Below, piece by piece: positions 17,353-25,714 of a DNA stretch of 64,000 nucleotides. Every line of letters begins with the position of its first letter. Positions within the stretch are counted from its first letter, which is position 1. The stretch is from Mesorhizobium sp. M2D.F.Ca.ET.226.01.1.1 (GTDB lineage Bacteria; Pseudomonadota; Alphaproteobacteria; Rhizobiales; Rhizobiaceae). The notes under the pieces were generated by a model. That model was not told where the DNA came from and made no database searches. It saw only the letters and a program-made list of their open reading frames with translations. The stretch is taken from positions 372,001 through 436,000 of the forward strand of contig NZ_RZOY02000003.1 of assembly GCF_004022705.2 (NCBI RefSeq), given 5' to 3'. Both the position numbers and the translations under genes were made by a program.

Positions 17353-18177
17353 ATGATTTCCAGCATTGCCGAACTGATCTCCGACCGCATCGGCACCATG
17401 CCGGCCGGCGAACGCCGCGCCGCCCAGACGCTGATCGCCAACTATCCTTTGACCGGGCTGAAGACCGTCGCCGAATTCTCAGCCGCGGCCGGCGTGTCCT
17501 CGCCAACGATCCTGCGCTTCGTCGCCAGGCTCGGCTTCCAGAACTACCCCGAATTCCAGTCGGCGCTGCAGGACGAACTGGCGGCGCAATTGCAGTCGCC
17601 CGCTTCGCGCACCCTCGACCCGAGCTCGGCCGGCGGCGCCGTCTCGCCGATGCTGGAGGCGACGCTCGACAATTTGCGCGAGACGTTCCGGCATCTCAGC
17701 GACAAGCAGCTCGCCGACATCGCCGCGCGGCTGGCCGAGCGGCGCGGCAAGACGTTCCTGATCGGCGGCCGCTTCACCGATCCGCTGGCGCGCTACATGG
17801 CCGCTCACCTCGCCATCATCCAGCCCGAGGTCTACCACCTTGCCGGCCAAGAGAGCATCTGGCGCGACCGGCTGATCGATATGGGCAAGCGCGACGTGCT
17901 GGTGATCTTCGACATCCGCCGCTACCAGGAGAGCCTCGTCCGCTTTGCCGAGAAGGCGCATCAGCGCGGCGTGCAGATCATTCTGTTCACCGACCAGTGG
18001 CTGTCGCCGATCGCCCGCTTTGCCCGCCATGTGATTGCCGGCCGCACCGCCGTGCCATCGGCCTGGGATTCGTCCGCCGCGCTCTTCGTCGTCGCCGAAA
18101 CCCTGATCGGCGCCGTGACAAGGCAATTGGAAGCCGCCGGCGCCAAGCGAATCCGGGACCTCGAAAGCTTGCGATAA
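17353..18177 (+). CDS. MurR/RpiR-family transcriptional regulator
   Basis: The product has 274 residues from the ATG at 17353, with GCGGGGGAAAACC upstream as ribosome site. An ATG at 17296 would add 19 basic residues but has no better site. The N-terminal 80 residues form the RpiR helix-turn-helix (TVAEFSAAAGVSSPTILRFVARLGF). The rest is a SIS phosphosugar-binding-type domain (FLIGGRFTDPLARYMAAHL; VLVIFDIRRY). Family members sense phosphosugars or other metabolites. The divergent arrangement suggests that it controls the gamma-glutamyl operon; whether it represses or activates is unknown. Confidence 0.9.
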   Translation: MISSIAELISDRIGTMPAGERRAAQTLIANYPLTGLKTVAEFSAAAGVSSPTILRFVARLGFQNYPEFQSALQDELAAQLQSPASRTLDPSSAGGAVSPMLEATLDNLRETFRHLSDKQLADIAARLAERRGKTFLIGGRFTDPLARYMAAHLAIIQPEVYHLAGQESIWRDRLIDMGKRDVLVIFDIRRYQESLVRFAEKAHQRGVQIILFTDQWLSPIARFARHVIAGRTAVPSAWDSSAALFVVAETLIGAVTRQLEAAGAKRIRDLESLR

Positions 18178-18373
18178 GATCTTCGGCCTTCGCGAAAATA
18201 CAGCAGGGATTGGGGCCGAGACGGCAGTCCAGCTTCATGTTCCCGATATCTCGACATCATCGGGCTGGCCGACAGGGGCCCGCCTGCGCCATCGTCGCGC
18301 TGCCGCGTCCGGCATGAGCGGATCATGGATCAGGTCCCTACATCCAGCCGGCCGGGCAGCGAAATCCCTGGAC

Positions 18374-18784
18374 TCACCCCAACAGCTTGCCTTCGATCGA
18401 CCAGCGTGCCGCCAGGAAGTTCAGCACCGCCGCGATCACGACGCCGATGATCTTTGCCGGCCACACGCCGACGGCCCCTGCCAGGACGGCAATCGACAGA
18501 CTGGAAACGCCGAGCGAAATCAACGCTCCCAGCGAGACGAAGCGCAGGAAGGAATGGTGCAGCCGGATGCCCGGGTCTCGCTCGAACGACCAGAACCGGT
18601 TCGCCACGAAGGAGAAGAGCACTGCGGCCAACCACGCGCCGACATTGGCGGCCAAGGCCGGCGCCGCGAGCTTGAGCAGCAGGAAGAATGCCGTGAGATC
18701 GATGCCGGTGTTGACCAGCCCGACCAGGGCGAAGCGGACGATCTTGTCGCCGGTCGAACGCTGCGGCTGGCCGGCACTGCTCAT
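18374..18784 (-). CDS. GtrA-family membrane protein
   Basis: The product has 136 residues and four membrane segments, the usual GtrA size. RFALVGLVNTGIDLTAFFLL is the classic start, and NRFWSFERDP the classic loop. GtrA proteins are proposed to flip polyprenyl-phosphate-linked sugars across the inner membrane. The gene is last of a four-gene coupled unit and overlaps the deacetylase stop by 4 bp. Confidence 0.9.
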   Translation of the reverse strand: MSSAGQPQRSTGDKIVRFALVGLVNTGIDLTAFFLLLKLAAPALAANVGAWLAAVLFSFVANRFWSFERDPGIRLHHSFLRFVSLGALISLGVSSLSIAVLAGAVGVWPAKIIGVVIAAVLNFLAARWSIEGKLLG

Positions 18785-19593
18785 ACGCCGCCGTCCATGA
18801 CGCGGGCTCCGGCGCGGTCGAGGCTGATGCCGAAATCGTCTGAGATTAGGAAGCCAAATTCGACCTCACGCACACCTTGCATCGGGTCGCGCGAGCGCAA
18901 AATCTCATCGACATGGCCCGGATGGCACATGAACACGCCTTGTTCGGGCAAGCTATCGACGGCGGCGCGCAGCGTGGAGGCGAATTTCTCCGGCTGCCGC
19001 CAGTCATAGATTCCGGAAAGCGGCGTCATGACGCTGAAACCGGCCCGTTGCATCGATCTGTTGAAGCCGGCGGCCAGAGTGGCGACGGCCGCGATCTTGG
19101 CGTCCAGGGCGGCGAGACTGGGGGCGCCTCGCAGCGCCGGCTTGCGCGCGCTTTGTCCAAAACGCGCGAGCAGCCAGTTTCGGACCACGGGAAGAAAATG
19201 CACATGCTGGTGCCCGTCGATGTAATCGGGCGGGCCGCCCAGCGCCTCGACGAAGCGGCCATATTGCCCGTCGAGCTCGGCGTGAACGTCCCGTTCGTCG
19301 ATACGCCCGCGCCGCACCGGCAGCGCAAGCGAAGCGAGCCCCGGCAGCTTGCCTTCCGGCGCCAGGCTGGACGGGCCGGTCGCAGCGATCTGATCGGTGA
19401 GGGTCAGATGCAGCCCGACGGCGCCTCGTCCGCGAAAGGGTCTCATGCGCGCCGCCGCCTCTTCCCATTCGGGAAAACCGGTCATGCATCCGGTTCCGGT
19501 CAGGCGCCCACGCTCGATGAGTTCCAGGATCGCGCTCGATACGCCCGGCGCCAGCCCGTAATCGTCGGCGATCAGGCGGATCGACCGGGTCAT
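18781..19593 (-). CDS. YdjC/HpnK-type carbohydrate deacetylase
   Basis: The product has 270 residues from the ATG at 19593, overlapping the upstream glycosyltransferase by 4 bp. The YdjC metal-binding residues are visible: the Asp pair in LIADDYGLAPG near residue 9, HLTLTD near residue 62, and the histidines of YIDGHQHVHFLP near residue 125. FMCHPGHVDE lies near residue 233. Relatives deacetylate N-acetyl sugars; NaxD of Francisella and Bordetella acts on undecaprenyl-phosphate amino sugars. The neighbours GtrB-like and GtrA suggest a lipid-linked sugar substrate here too. A hopanoid role (HpnK) is less likely because no hpn genes are near. Confidence 0.85.
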   Translation of the reverse strand: MTRSIRLIADDYGLAPGVSSAILELIERGRLTGTGCMTGFPEWEEAAARMRPFRGRGAVGLHLTLTDQIAATGPSSLAPEGKLPGLASLALPVRRGRIDERDVHAELDGQYGRFVEALGGPPDYIDGHQHVHFLPVVRNWLLARFGQSARKPALRGAPSLAALDAKIAAVATLAAGFNRSMQRAGFSVMTPLSGIYDWRQPEKFASTLRAAVDSLPEQGVFMCHPGHVDEILRSRDPMQGVREVEFGFLISDDFGISLDRAGARVMDGGV

Positions 19594-20558
19594 TTGCCGG
19601 GGGCAGCTTGCTCGACGGCATTGCCGTGGAGGACGTCGCGCACGATGTAGACGGGCCGGTCCTTGCTTTCGCTGAGCGTGACCCAGACATATTCGCCGAT
19701 CAGGCCGAGCAGCGCCAGATTGAGCCCGCCCAAAAGCACGACGGCGACCATGAGGCTGGGATAGCCGGGCACGGCGATGCCGTAGAACAGCACCTCGAAC
19801 AGCACCTTCACACCGTAGGCGACACCCGCAAACGCCGCCAGCAATCCAATGAGGCTGATGACGCGCAGCGGGATCACGGAAAACGAGGTGAACCCTTCGA
19901 GCGAGAAGGCGATCAGGTTGAACCTGCTCCATTTCGACGTGCCGCTGGCGCGGTTTTCCGGCGAGTAGAGCACCGCCTTCTGGCGGAAGCCGGCCCAGGC
20001 GAACAGGCCCTTGTTGAAGCGACGCTTGTCGCGCACGCTGGTCAGCGCACGCGCCACGGCGCCGCGCATGACGCGGAAATCCCCGGCATTCTCCGGAATA
20101 TCGAAGCGCTGGCTACTGTTGATCAGCTTGTAGAAGAGCCGCGCCAGTTGGCTCCGCCGCCAGCTCCCCTCGCGCCGGTCGTTCTGCGCGTAGACGACAT
20201 CGATCTCCGGATTCCCGACCAGTTCGCCGATCATCTTCAGGCTGATGTCCATGGAATGCTGGAGATCGGAATCCATGATCAGCACGACGTCGCCGCGGGA
20301 ATGATCGAGACCGGCGAGCACCGCCGCTTCCTTGCCGAAATTGCGGCTGAGCCGGACGATCTCCCAGGAGCCCGACAATGCCGCTGCGAATATCTCGGCG
20401 CTGCCGTCGCGGCTGCCGTCATCGACGAGGATCTTGCGGACCGTCATGCCGAAACGCTCCGCCACTGCCGCTTCGAGCTTGTCGAGCAAACCGACGAAGG
20501 CAATCGCGGATTCGGCCTCGTTGAAGAACGGCGCGATGACGTCGAGCATCTTAGCCAT
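19590..20558 (-). CDS. Family 2 glycosyltransferase, GtrB/polyprenyl-phosphate sugar synthase type
   Basis: The product has 322 residues from the ATG at 20558 (MAKMLDVIAPFFNE), which overlaps the upstream gene by 8 bp. The GT-A domain shows VDDGSRDGS near residue 44 and the metal site DSDLQH near residue 95, followed by NAGDFRVM near 155. Two C-terminal membrane segments (about 230-300) are those of GtrB/ArnC-like enzymes that move a sugar from a nucleotide to polyprenyl phosphate. It probably provides the lipid-linked sugar that the downstream deacetylase modifies and GtrA flips. Confidence 0.9.
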   Translation of the reverse strand: MAKMLDVIAPFFNEAESAIAFVGLLDKLEAAVAERFGMTVRKILVDDGSRDGSAEIFAAALSGSWEIVRLSRNFGKEAAVLAGLDHSRGDVVLIMDSDLQHSMDISLKMIGELVGNPEIDVVYAQNDRREGSWRRSQLARLFYKLINSSQRFDIPENAGDFRVMRGAVARALTSVRDKRRFNKGLFAWAGFRQKAVLYSPENRASGTSKWSRFNLIAFSLEGFTSFSVIPLRVISLIGLLAAFAGVAYGVKVLFEVLFYGIAVPGYPSLMVAVVLLGGLNLALLGLIGEYVWVTLSESKDRPVYIVRDVLHGNAVEQAAPGK

Positions 20559-21717
20559 GCGCGACGACTCCGGCGGCCGGCATTTTCTGCCTGCCTTGCG
20601 TCCCGAACCAGCCGATGAGCACGCCGGCAATGATGCTGATGCTGATCGGCCGGAACCACAGGTGGAAAAGATCGTGCAGCCGCGGATCGACGCTGGTTAG
20701 CCCAGTGACGAAGAGAAGCGTTGCCAAAAACCAGCGCATGGTCCCGGCTCCCTTCGCCTGCCACAGCAGGGCGATGGACAAGCCGGCGGGCACCGCCACC
20801 ATGGCATAGGTGTTCTGCTCGACCCGCGGATTGAAGACGCACATATAGAACGCCGCGATAAGGAAGATGGCGAGGCCGCCAATGTCCGGGTCCAGCCTGC
20901 GGTCGAACTGGAGCACCAGCCAGAGCGTGAGCAGGCCAGCGACGACGCGCACGATCGTCATCACCGTTTCGGGAAGCGGCGTCCCAAACCGCGTGAAAGG
21001 CGCCGTGAAATCGGCCGGGATGAAGGGGCCGGTTGGATCGACAGTCATGGAAGTCAGCATCCGGAAGAAATCATGGTATTGCGCGTTGACGTAGTCGGGA
21101 GACGCAAAGCCGTAGGGGATAGCTAAAGCGAAAAGAACCGCCAGCGCCAGCACCGGTATCAGCCTGGGACGCAGCGCTCCGGCCAGCAGCAGCATGATGA
21201 TCGCGGTCGGCTTGGCGATGACCGCAAGCGTGGCCCAGAAGAAGGTTTCGGCCCGCCGCCCCTCCAGTGCCGACAGCGTCAGCAACCAGCACGCCCCTGC
21301 GAGCAGGATCGTTGCCTGGCCGTTGCGAAGCGCTGCCAGCGCCACCGGCAAGGCAAGGAAAAGGCCGAAGGACAGCAGCCATGTCTGCTCCTGGCAGCCG
21401 AGCTTGCGCACCTGACGCATCGCCGCGAAGGTCAGCACCGAAAAGCCCAGTATGTGCCACAAAATATTGCCCAGATACGGCCCGAGCTTCAGCAGGGGAA
21501 CATAGAGGACGGCGAAGGCGGGAGCGTACAAATATCCCATCGCGACTTCGACGTGGTACAGCGGTTGGCGGTCAAGGAAAGCTTCACTGCCATGCCTGTA
21601 GATATGGACCACCGAACGCGCATTGGGGGACCATAACGCAAGCCCAAGCACGACCAGAAACGATCCGACCCACAGCCAAAACCCCAAACGGTCGAAAACC
21701 GGCTTGGTTACCGTCAT
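20551..21717 (-). CDS. GT87/DUF2029-type polytopic glycosyltransferase
   Basis: The product has 388 residues and about ten membrane segments. The region HVEVAMGYLYAPAFAVLYVPL near residue 55 and the following LPVALAALRNGQATILLAG resemble the GT87 (PimE-like, GT-C fold) family, which uses polyprenyl-phosphate sugars as donors on the periplasmic face. It is the first gene of the unit GT87-GT2-YdjC-GtrA. By order and type it would place the finished sugar on an acceptor such as LPS or another envelope glycan. The acceptor is unknown. Confidence 0.85.
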   Translation of the reverse strand: MTVTKPVFDRLGFWLWVGSFLVVLGLALWSPNARSVVHIYRHGSEAFLDRQPLYHVEVAMGYLYAPAFAVLYVPLLKLGPYLGNILWHILGFSVLTFAAMRQVRKLGCQEQTWLLSFGLFLALPVALAALRNGQATILLAGACWLLTLSALEGRRAETFFWATLAVIAKPTAIIMLLLAGALRPRLIPVLALAVLFALAIPYGFASPDYVNAQYHDFFRMLTSMTVDPTGPFIPADFTAPFTRFGTPLPETVMTIVRVVAGLLTLWLVLQFDRRLDPDIGGLAIFLIAAFYMCVFNPRVEQNTYAMVAVPAGLSIALLWQAKGAGTMRWFLATLLFVTGLTSVDPRLHDLFHLWFRPISISIIAGVLIGWFGTQGRQKMPAAGVVAHG

Positions 21718-21926
21718 AGCACACCCCGCGTTCCGACCGGGACGGCTTTCCCATCGCCGCCAAGCCCTTCAGCGCCGGCGAGATATCACAACGAATTGAA
21801 ATAGAACATCCAAGCGTGACTGTTGCCGGCGCGGGCAAAGGACGGCGGAACGCGGCATTTTTCCGCCGCCCTCTCGCCGATCACGGTTTTTTGTCCAAAG
21901 GCATTGCTCCGATCGGCGTCGGTTGC

Positions 21927-22964
21927 TTACGGCCTGATGAACACCTTTCCGTTGGGCTTGGCGAGCTCGGCCGGCAGCCGCGCCATCGCCTCGTCCAGAG
22001 GCACGACCGCCGTGACGTCGGTCGACCAGCGTCCGTCGGAAAAGCGCTTCTGCGCCTCCAGCACCGCCGGACCCAGCCTATCGCGGAACTGCCGCATCCA
22101 TTCGGCCAGCCAGAAACCTTCGACGCGTTTGTGCTGGAAGATCAGCTGGCCGGGCTCGCGGATCACCGTCGGCTCGGCGTCGAGCCGGCCATAGACGATC
22201 CAGCGCGCGCGCTTCGGCATGGCGTTGAAGATTGCCGAAGCCAGCGGACCGGTGACCGCGTCGAGGAAGACGCGCGGCTGCTCGGCCTTCATCGCCTCGC
22301 GCAGCGCTGCCTCGAAATCCGTCGCCTTCTCGTTGAGCGCATGGGCGGCGCCGAGGTCCTTCAAAAGCGGGATCTGCTCATCGCGGCGCACGGTGACGAT
22401 CGGCCGAAAACCTTCCTCCTTCGCCAGCCCGATGATCAGCTTGCAGAGCTGGCTGGCGCCGGCGGTCATGATGAAGGCCTTTTCGCCCTCCTGCTTGACG
22501 ATGTCGAACATGGCCAAGGCGGTCAGCGGATTGACGATCATTGCGGCGCCGTCCTCGTCGCGCACCGTGTCGATGAGCGGGATGCAGGACGCGGCCTCGG
22601 CAACGGCATAGTCGGCCCAGGCGCCCCAATTTGTCACCCCGGTGGCGAAGGCAACACGCTTTCCCGCAAGGCTCCTCGCATAGGCGTCGTCGCCGGTGGC
22701 GACAACAGTGCCGACGCCCTCGAAGCCGGCCGGCCGGCCCTTGACCCGCGGCTGGCCGTACTGGCCCTTGATGAAGGCGATGTCGGACGGATTGATCGAG
22801 GCGAGGCTGACCTTGATCAGCGCCTGTGTCGGACCGGGCGCCGGCACCGCGATGCTGCCGGGCTGGAGATAAGGCTCCATCGCCTCCAGCGCGGCCGCCG
22901 AAGGCGTCCTTGTGTAGCCGTCGCCGACAAGCAGCAGGCCTTGCATTTGCGATGGAAGCGTCAT
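21927..22964 (-). CDS. Zinc-type alcohol dehydrogenase-like (quinone oxidoreductase) protein
   Basis: The product has 345 residues from the ATG at 22964. It has the MDR fold: an N-terminal GroES-like domain (SLASINPSDIAFIKGQYGQ; GFEGVGTVVATG) and a Rossmann half (AFIMTAGASQLCKLIIGLAKEEG). The zinc-binding Cys/His set of classical alcohol dehydrogenases is not visible, so it is probably a zinc-free enoyl or quinone reductase type. It starts 5 bp after the acyl-CoA dehydrogenase stop and is co-transcribed with it. It may act as an enoyl-CoA or enone reductase in the same pathway; this is inference. Confidence 0.85.
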   Translation of the reverse strand: MTLPSQMQGLLLVGDGYTRTPSAAALEAMEPYLQPGSIAVPAPGPTQALIKVSLASINPSDIAFIKGQYGQPRVKGRPAGFEGVGTVVATGDDAYARSLAGKRVAFATGVTNWGAWADYAVAEAASCIPLIDTVRDEDGAAMIVNPLTALAMFDIVKQEGEKAFIMTAGASQLCKLIIGLAKEEGFRPIVTVRRDEQIPLLKDLGAAHALNEKATDFEAALREAMKAEQPRVFLDAVTGPLASAIFNAMPKRARWIVYGRLDAEPTVIREPGQLIFQHKRVEGFWLAEWMRQFRDRLGPAVLEAQKRFSDGRWSTDVTAVVPLDEAMARLPAELAKPNGKVFIRP

Positions 22965-22969
22965 GGCTG

Positions 22970-24211
22970 TCAGACCTTTTCCTGCGTGTATTTCTTCAGT
23001 TCCGCGCGCGCCACCTGCCGCCGGTGCACGGCGTCCGGCCCGTCGGCCAGCCTGAGCGTCCGCAGATGCGTCCAGGATCGGGCGAGCGGCGTGTCCTGGC
23101 TGATGCCTTGCGCGCCGAACATCTGCACCGCTTCGTCCGTGACCTTGAGCGCGACGCGGGGCGCCACGACCTTGATCTGGCTGATCCAGGGCGCGGCGGC
23201 GCGGGCATCGCCCTGGTCGATCATCCAAGCCGCCTTGAGGCACAAGAGCCGCGCCATCTCGATCTCCATGCGGCATTCGGCGATGATGTCGAAATTGGCG
23301 CCGAGCTTGGCCAGCGACTGGCCGAAGGCCTCGCGCCGCACCGAGCGCTGGCACAGCATCTCCAGCGCCATTTCGGCCTGGCCGATGGCGCGCATGCAGT
23401 GATGGATGCGGCCAGGCCCGAGCCGCCCCTGCGCGATCTCGAACCCCCTCCCCTCGCCGAGGATCAGGTCCGCCGCCGGCACCCGTACATTGTCGAACCT
23501 CAGATGCATATGGCCGTGCGGGGCGTCGTCGTCGCCATAGACCTGCATCGGCCGCAGCCTGGTGATACCCTTGCTGTCGGAAGGCACCAGGATCATCGAA
23601 TGCCGGCGGTGCTGCGGCTCCTCGTCCGACCCGGTCCTGACCATGACGATGTAGATGGCGCAGCGCGGATCGCCGGCTCCGGAAGCCCACCATTTCTCAC
23701 CGTTGAGCACATAATCGCCGCCCTGCCGCTCGCAGCGCATCGAAATATTCGTCGCGTCCGAGGACGCCACGTCAGGCTCGGTCATGAGATAGGCCGAACG
23801 GATTTTCCCCTCGAGCAGCGGTTCCAGCCAATCCCGCTTCTGCGCCTGCGAGCCGTAACGCTCCAGCACCTCCATATTGCCGGTGTCGGGCGCCGAGCAG
23901 TTGAAGGTTTCGGCGCCGAGATGCGCCTTGCCCATCTCCTCCGCCAGATAGGCGTATTCGACGGTGGAGAGGCCGTAGCCGCGTTTGGAATCGGTCAGCC
24001 AGAAGTTCCACAGGCCGCGCTCCCGCGCCGCCCTCTTCAAGCCTTCCAGGATCTCCGTCTGCCTGGCCGTATAGGCCCAGCGGTCGCCGTCCTTGCCGAC
24101 TTCGGCGAGAAACTCTTCGCCCTGCGGCGCGATCTCGTCGCGTACCATCGCTGCCACACGCTGGTGGATCAGCTTCAGCCGCTCGGTCATGCCGAGATTC
24201 ATATCCGCCAT
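22970..24211 (-). CDS. Acyl-CoA dehydrogenase of the ACAD10/ACAD11 type
   Basis: The product has 413 residues. The sequences FNCSAPDTGNMEVLERYG near residue 102, MTEPDVASSDATNI near 136 and KWWASGAGDPRC near 165 are very close to those I know from animal ACAD11 and bacterial LvaC-type enzymes. In those systems a partner phosphotransferase phosphorylates the 4-hydroxyl of a 4-hydroxyacyl-CoA and the ACAD eliminates phosphate. The divergent operon here contains such a phosphotransferase. FAD would be the cofactor. It is the first gene of a two-gene minus unit, facing the SDR gene across 120 bp. Confidence 0.9.
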   Translation of the reverse strand: MADMNLGMTERLKLIHQRVAAMVRDEIAPQGEEFLAEVGKDGDRWAYTARQTEILEGLKRAARERGLWNFWLTDSKRGYGLSTVEYAYLAEEMGKAHLGAETFNCSAPDTGNMEVLERYGSQAQKRDWLEPLLEGKIRSAYLMTEPDVASSDATNISMRCERQGGDYVLNGEKWWASGAGDPRCAIYIVMVRTGSDEEPQHRRHSMILVPSDSKGITRLRPMQVYGDDDAPHGHMHLRFDNVRVPAADLILGEGRGFEIAQGRLGPGRIHHCMRAIGQAEMALEMLCQRSVRREAFGQSLAKLGANFDIIAECRMEIEMARLLCLKAAWMIDQGDARAAAPWISQIKVVAPRVALKVTDEAVQMFGAQGISQDTPLARSWTHLRTLRLADGPDAVHRRQVARAELKKYTQEKV

Positions 24212-24331
24212 CGCTTCCGGCCTTTCCGAAGATAAATCTTTACCCGTGGCAAGGATGACCGTACTTCGGCTAGCCTTGTCAACGCGAGTTCTTGGGCGAG
24301 TCCCCGGCCGGGCAGGATGCGGAGGAATGCG

Positions 24332-25147
24332 ATGAGCTATCTGGACAAGCTGTTCTCGGTCACCGGCAAGACCGCACTGGTGACCGGTGCGGCGACCGGA
24401 ATCGGCCGCATGGTGGCGACCGGGCTGGTGCGCGCCGGTGCCCGGGTGATGATCGCCTCGCGCAAGGGCGAGGATTGCATGAAAGTCGCCAACGAATTGA
24501 ACGCGCTCGGCGGCTCAGGCCAGGCCGAAGGCTTTGCCGGCGACGTGTCCAGCGAAGCGGGCATCGCCGCCCTCGTTGCCGAGGTCAAGGCGCGCACCGA
24601 GCGCCTGCACATCCTGGTGAACAATGCCGGCATTTCCTGGGGCGCGCCGCTGCAGGAGTTCCCTTACCACGCCTGGGCGAAGGTATTCGGCGTCAACGTA
24701 ACCGCCGTCTTCCACCTGACCCGGGAGCTGTTGCCGCTGCTCGATGCCGCCGCCAGCGACGAGGACCCGGCCCGCGTGATCAATCTCGGCTCGGTGATGG
24801 GCACCCAGCCGCTGGCCGACGACGCCTACTCCTACACCGCCTCGAAGGCCGCGGTGCACCATCTGACGCGCACGCTGGCGAGCGAGTTCGCCGCCCGCCG
24901 CATCACCGTCAACGCTTTCGCCCCCGGTCCCTTCCAGAGCCGGATGACGGCCTTTGCCACCGCGACCGAGGAGCGGGCGAAACATGTTGGTAACCATGTT
25001 CCGCTCGGCCGCATCGGCGTGGCGGATGACATTGCCGGCGCAACGCTTTATTTGTGCAGCCGTGCCGGCAGCTATGTCACCGGCGCCATCCTGCCCATCG
25101 ACGGCGGCCAGTCGGTGCAGCACGGAATGACATTGTTCAAGGAATAA
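24332..25147 (+). CDS. SDR-family oxidoreductase
   Basis: The product has 271 residues from the ATG at 24332, chosen because GGAGGA lies 5 bases upstream; an earlier ATG at 24317 overlaps that ribosome site. ALVTGAATGIGR is the NAD(P) glycine motif, VNNAGISWG and INLGSVMG follow, and the catalytic Tyr-Lys is in SYTASKAAVHH. The C-terminal GGQSVQHGMTLFKE is normal. It begins the plus-strand operon with maoC, the phosphotransferase and a second SDR. It probably oxidises a hydroxyacyl intermediate. The last codons and stop are duplicated in the adjacent direct repeat. Confidence 0.92.
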   Translation: MSYLDKLFSVTGKTALVTGAATGIGRMVATGLVRAGARVMIASRKGEDCMKVANELNALGGSGQAEGFAGDVSSEAGIAALVAEVKARTERLHILVNNAGISWGAPLQEFPYHAWAKVFGVNVTAVFHLTRELLPLLDAAASDEDPARVINLGSVMGTQPLADDAYSYTASKAAVHHLTRTLASEFAARRITVNAFAPGPFQSRMTAFATATEERAKHVGNHVPLGRIGVADDIAGATLYLCSRAGSYVTGAILPIDGGQSVQHGMTLFKE

Positions 25148-25217
25148 GACGCCCGGTTTCAAGGAATCCGGGCGGGGTTCAAGGAATAAGACGCCCGGTC
25201 AATCAATCCGGGCGGGG
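25135..25217 (+). repeat. 23-bp tandem-type direct repeat with paired hairpins at an operon junction
   Basis: The end of the SDR gene, 25135-25157 (including its stop), recurs exactly at 25177-25199. Each copy is followed by a small hairpin with arms GCCCGG/CCGGGC. The duplicated unit is 42 bp long. Without a U-run it is not a clear terminator, and may regulate the step to maoC. Confidence 0.8.
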
Positions 25218-25234
25218 GCGCGGAGGACATCAGC

Positions 25235-25714
25235 GTGGAACCGATCAGTCTCGATACGCTTCTGGCAAGCGTCGGCAAGGAGGTCGGCGTGTCGCCCTGG
25301 CGCACGGTGACGCAGCGCATGATCGACCAGTTCGCCGATGCCACCGACGACCACCAGTTTATCCATTGCGATCCGGAGCGCGCCGAGCGCGAAACGCCGT
25401 TCGGCGGCACCATCGCGCATGGCTTCCTGTCGCTGTCGCTTTTGTCGGCAATGACCTTCGAGACCATGCCGCCACTCGAAAACACCAAGATGGGCGTCAA
25501 TCACGGCTTCGATACGCTGCGCTTTCTGGCGCCGGTAAAGACCGGCGCACGCATCCGCACCCGCTTCGTGCTGGCGGATGTGAAGGTGAGGCCGTCCGGC
25601 TGGGTGCAGACGGCGCATGACGTGACCATCGAAATCGAGGGTTCGAAAAAGCCGGCGCTGACTGCGCGCTGGCTGACGCTCACCTTGCTCGAGCGCCAGC
25701 CCGAGACCGCATGA
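25235..25714 (+). CDS. MaoC-like (R)-specific enoyl-CoA hydratase
   Basis: The product has 159 residues and starts at GTG 25235, with GGAGGA about 8 bases upstream. The hot-dog hydratase motif is clear: ADATDDHQFIHCDPERA holds the catalytic Asp and His, and GTIAHGFLSLSLL follows. These proteins hydrate enoyl-CoA thioesters. Its last 4 bp overlap the start of the phosphotransferase gene (ATGA), so they are coupled. It fits a beta-oxidation-like route shared with the acyl-CoA dehydrogenase on the other strand. Confidence 0.92.
   Translation: MEPISLDTLLASVGKEVGVSPWRTVTQRMIDQFADATDDHQFIHCDPERAERETPFGGTIAHGFLSLSLLSAMTFETMPPLENTKMGVNHGFDTLRFLAPVKTGARIRTRFVLADVKVRPSGWVQTAHDVTIEIEGSKKPALTARWLTLTLLERQPETA

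Noticed and set aside
18781..19593. Hopanoid-associated HpnK
   Set aside because: The family matches, but no squalene or hopanoid genes are near, while three lipid-linked sugar genes are coupled to it.
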